DNA of 64,000 bases, from assembly GCA_946414075.1 (NCBI GenBank), contig CAMKNA010000002.1, positions 62,001-126,000 of the forward strand, in the 5' to 3' direction. Below, piece by piece: positions 61,829-64,000 of this stretch. This stretch comes from an uncultured Fibrobacter sp. Lineage in GTDB: Bacteria > Fibrobacterota > Fibrobacteria > Fibrobacterales > Fibrobacteraceae. The notes beneath the pieces are model-generated. The model was not told the origin of the DNA. It saw nothing but the letters and a program-made list of their open reading frames with translations, and searched no databases. The position numbers and the translations under genes are program-made. Numbering within the stretch: position 1 is the stretch's first letter; every line of letters begins with the position of its first letter.

Positions 61829-61883
61829 GCCATTATTTGTGGAAATTAAAGGTTTTTAAGCTTTTTTATCAAGAAAACACCTG

Positions 61884-63134
61884 TCATTCTTCCCAATAGG
61901 AGCCTCCCGCCGGCTGTGTTTCTAGGACTTCATCGGAAGTCGGCCCAGTTTCCGCGGGAGAAGCTTCCCCCAAACCTTCGCCTTCTGGGGAGGACTGTCC
62001 ATCGCTCTCGGCAGCAGGCTCCTGCAGGGGCGCATTCTGCGGTTCTCGGGAAGCCTCAGGAGCAGTGCGGTTCTCCATCGGGACCGACTTTTCCGGATGC
62101 GAGAATAGGTATGGGCTGATACTTATGCTCACCCGATGGACCGGAGACAGCACCGGGTGGGATTCAAAGGCGTAATCCACCCGTAAAAACTTGGCGATGA
62201 CAAGACCTGCACCTGCGGTTACACTCTTGAATGTCGTAAAGCTGCCGAGACCCGCCCGGAGAGAAAGACCGAAGTCAAAGGTATACTCTATACCGCCCCG
62301 ACCGCCGAAAAGCCAATCCACCGGGTCATCCCAAAGGCGGCCGCCCCTATCCTCGTCGGTATCAAAATCCAAGGCTCGAGCCTCGTGATGGAGCCACCCG
62401 GCGCTCTGCCAATAAAGCCCCAGGCTCCCGTATAGGTAGGAGACCGGCAGGGAATAGCTGGCCGCCAGGTAAAATTCCGGCGATGAATACTCCACCTCTC
62501 CCGATTCCCAGGTGACCGCAGAAGAGGTCCAGCCCTTCAGGAGTCCCGAAACGAACAGCTTGTCCACCAGCCGGTAACGGATGCCGGCGTCACCACGGAA
62601 GCCCCAACCGGTCTGGTCCATCTCACGGTACAACCCATGAAAGCCCACGCCTATATCCAAGCGGTCCATAATCCTTCGGCCAAAGGTCACGGAAAACATC
62701 CAATCCGCATAGGAAAGAGTATTGTAATCGCTCCCCTCGGGTATGGGTTCCCCCTCGCGGATATAGGGAATATCGTCGGCACCAAACCGTGCAAAGGAGA
62801 GGCCTAGGCCCTGCATCTCTCCCAAAGGAACCGCAGCCGAAGCAAAATCATACTGGGTATCTTCAAAATAGGCTGTATGGGAAAAGCTTGCCCAACCATA
62901 CCGGATACCCGACAACTGGTACGGATTGGAAACCAGCCCCAGGTAATCCCCGTCCACCGCCATGGTTGCAGAACCGAGAGCCGCGGAGCGGGCACCAGGT
63001 TCTATATCCAGGGTCGCATTGGCTCCCGACACGCGGTCCATGGCAAACACCTGAAACGCAGTCCCAAGTATCAGGACGGCACACCAAGAACGCATCCGGC
63101 GGAATCCGCAAAAAAATTTCAATGCCATTGACAT
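61884..63134 (-). CDS. PorV/UPF0164-like outer-membrane protein
   Basis: 416 residues. Signal peptide, then the PorV/PorQ-type opening LDIEPGARSAALGSATMAVD and DYLGLVSNPYQL, with a barrel to about residue 345. The C-terminal 70 residues are a Pro/Glu/Ser-rich acidic tail (EPAAESDGQSSPEGEG), unusual for the family. PorV-like proteins accompany type IX secretion. Two starts are possible, 63134 and 63128. Divergent from the recombinase gene 47 bases away. Confidence 0.78.
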   Translation of the reverse strand: MSMALKFFCGFRRMRSWCAVLILGTAFQVFAMDRVSGANATLDIEPGARSAALGSATMAVDGDYLGLVSNPYQLSGIRYGWASFSHTAYFEDTQYDFASAAVPLGEMQGLGLSFARFGADDIPYIREGEPIPEGSDYNTLSYADWMFSVTFGRRIMDRLDIGVGFHGLYREMDQTGWGFRGDAGIRYRLVDKLFVSGLLKGWTSSAVTWESGEVEYSSPEFYLAASYSLPVSYLYGSLGLYWQSAGWLHHEARALDFDTDEDRGGRLWDDPVDWLFGGRGGIEYTFDFGLSLRAGLGSFTTFKSVTAGAGLVIAKFLRVDYAFESHPVLSPVHRVSISISPYLFSHPEKSVPMENRTAPEASREPQNAPLQEPAAESDGQSSPEGEGLGEASPAETGPTSDEVLETQPAGGSYWEE

Positions 63135-63181
63135 TTTTACGGAATCAAAATAGATTTTTTCGTAGTCGCAGATGTAACAAA

Positions 63182-64000
63182 ATGGACCTTCAAAACCACA
63201 TATCCAATTTTTTGACCTACCTGGAAACCCAACGGCGGTTTTCTCCCAGGACTATCGACACCTACCGCAAGAGTCTGGACAAGTTTCTGGAAATGGTGGG
63301 CGAAGGTGCCATCCTGGAATCCTTTTCGGAGATGCAGGTCAAGACATTCGTGTGGAACCTGAAAATGCAACAGAAGCTCGCCCCTACGAGCATCTGCGAG
63401 CACCTGGCCGCCCTAAAGAGCTTTGGGAAATACCTGGTCCGATCTTCCATCCTAGAGACCAACCCCGCAGGGAACATCCCCATGCCCAAGCGGCCCAAGC
63501 GTCTGGTATCGTTCCTCAGCCAAAAGGACCTTTCCGAAGAGAAATTTCCCGATTTACCTGCCGATGCGACACTTCCACAAGTCCGCGCCCGGGTGCTGCT
63601 GGAACTTATCTACGGTTCGGGACTCCGCATCTCGGAATGCCAAAGCCTGACCTGGGACCGCCTTCGGGAAAAAGAACGGCTGGTCCGGGTGCTGGGAAAG
63701 GGCAACAAGGAAAGAATCGTCCCCATCACCGACGCCTTGATAGAAAAGCTGGGACTTTTCAAGACCAAGCTGACCGAAGCAGGCCACATGCCCACTGCCA
63801 CCGGGTATGTTTTCTTGAGTGAAGAGGGAAAACCCTACGGCATTCGGACCCTCCGGAACGACATCCAGAACCTACTGCGGGAAATCGGCTGGGAGGGCAA
63901 GGCCAGCCCCCATGTCCTTCGCCACAGCTTTGCCACCCACCTGCTGGAAAATGGAGCCGAAATCATGAGCGTAAAAGAAATGCTGGGGCACTCCAGCATC
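63182..64000 (+). CDS. tyrosine recombinase XerC/XerD-type, 3' end cut by window
   Basis: 273 residues visible, open at the window end. N-terminal SAM-like core-binding domain (FLTYLETQRRFSPRTIDTYR), then the catalytic domain: GSGLRISEC (R149), KGNKERIVPI (K173), HVLRHSFATHLL (H244, R247) and LGHSSI (H270). The Tyr nucleophile lies beyond the edge. Resolves chromosome dimers with a partner at dif; an integrase of another kind cannot be excluded from this portion. Confidence 0.9.
   Translation, partial: MDLQNHISNFLTYLETQRRFSPRTIDTYRKSLDKFLEMVGEGAILESFSEMQVKTFVWNLKMQQKLAPTSICEHLAALKSFGKYLVRSSILETNPAGNIPMPKRPKRLVSFLSQKDLSEEKFPDLPADATLPQVRARVLLELIYGSGLRISECQSLTWDRLREKERLVRVLGKGNKERIVPITDALIEKLGLFKTKLTEAGHMPTATGYVFLSEEGKPYGIRTLRNDIQNLLREIGWEGKASPHVLRHSFATHLLENGAEIMSVKEMLGHSSI

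Noticed and set aside
1..64000. tRNA, rRNA, CRISPR or insertion-sequence features
   Set aside because: No gap is long enough or folds as a tRNA, no regularly spaced repeat-spacer array was seen, and no transposase motif was recognised.

Overview
The window reads as chromosomal DNA of a Fibrobacter-type bacterium (phylum Fibrobacterota). The main evidence is a 1029-residue secreted protein with the fibro-slime (PA14-like) motif, poly-serine linkers between extracellular modules, sorting-domain-like C-termini, many beta-barrel proteins of PorV/OmpA-like type, and a RadA/RecBCD/TonB complement of a Gram-negative cell. Genes are tightly packed, often with TAATG or ATGA overlaps, and no gap exceeds 300 bases. 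No rRNA, tRNA, CRISPR array or insertion sequence was found. Both ends cut genes: a GT4 glycosyltransferase at the left and a tyrosine recombinase at the right.

Layout. 1-4371: glycosyltransferase, surface proteins and mutY. 4368-8886 (minus): two envelope proteins, then rsmB and fmt. 8933-10840: outer-membrane barrel and lrgAB. 10868-16402: an orphan SagB-type oxidoreductase, a broken lipoprotein gene and a large protease/propeller/barrel protein. 16489-21129: radA, a deoxycytidylate-deaminase-like gene, an unknown helical protein and a GLUG-repeat lipoprotein. 21276-26837: a 669-bp direct duplication of part of a TPR gene flanks a fibro-slime protein and a small toxin-like gene. 25863-30890 (minus): a complete TonB2-like energy-transduction operon (DUF3450, TtpC-type ExbB, ExbB, ExbD, TonB, TPR). 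30953-31557: a HigB-type toxin-antitoxin pair. Then purT (31834-33018), a two-gene operon encoding a protein resembling the anthrax protective antigen/binary-toxin B family (33097-36935), and an aromatic biosynthesis operon ending in nadK (37110-40835).

The right half carries a HIRAN-like gene followed by recC, recB and recD (41005-51086), then uppP, a zinc-ribbon membrane protein, htpG, a YebC-family regulator, a secreted protein with a Lys/Asp/Glu tail, a phosphohexomutase, a Nudix enzyme, a lipoprotein/degenerate M23/STAS cluster and a PorV-like protein.

Four regulatory patterns stand out. (1) At least a dozen genes have a TATATT- or TAAATT-like hexamer ending 5-7 bases before the ATG, the spacing expected for leaderless mRNAs. 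(2) radA and the HIRAN-recCBD block share a TGTCA-N5-TGACA palindrome at the same distance from TATATT. (3) htpG is preceded by an excellent sigma-54 -24/-12 element. (4) A heptamer-periodic RTGTGNN repeat occurs three times, once inside rsmB and once forming part of a signal peptide.

The most novel-looking items are the protective-antigen-like operon, the TPR duplication with its enclosed toxin-like gene, the toxin paired with an unusual antitoxin, and the shared DNA-repair palindrome. Functions rest on motif recognition by eye. No database search was run.
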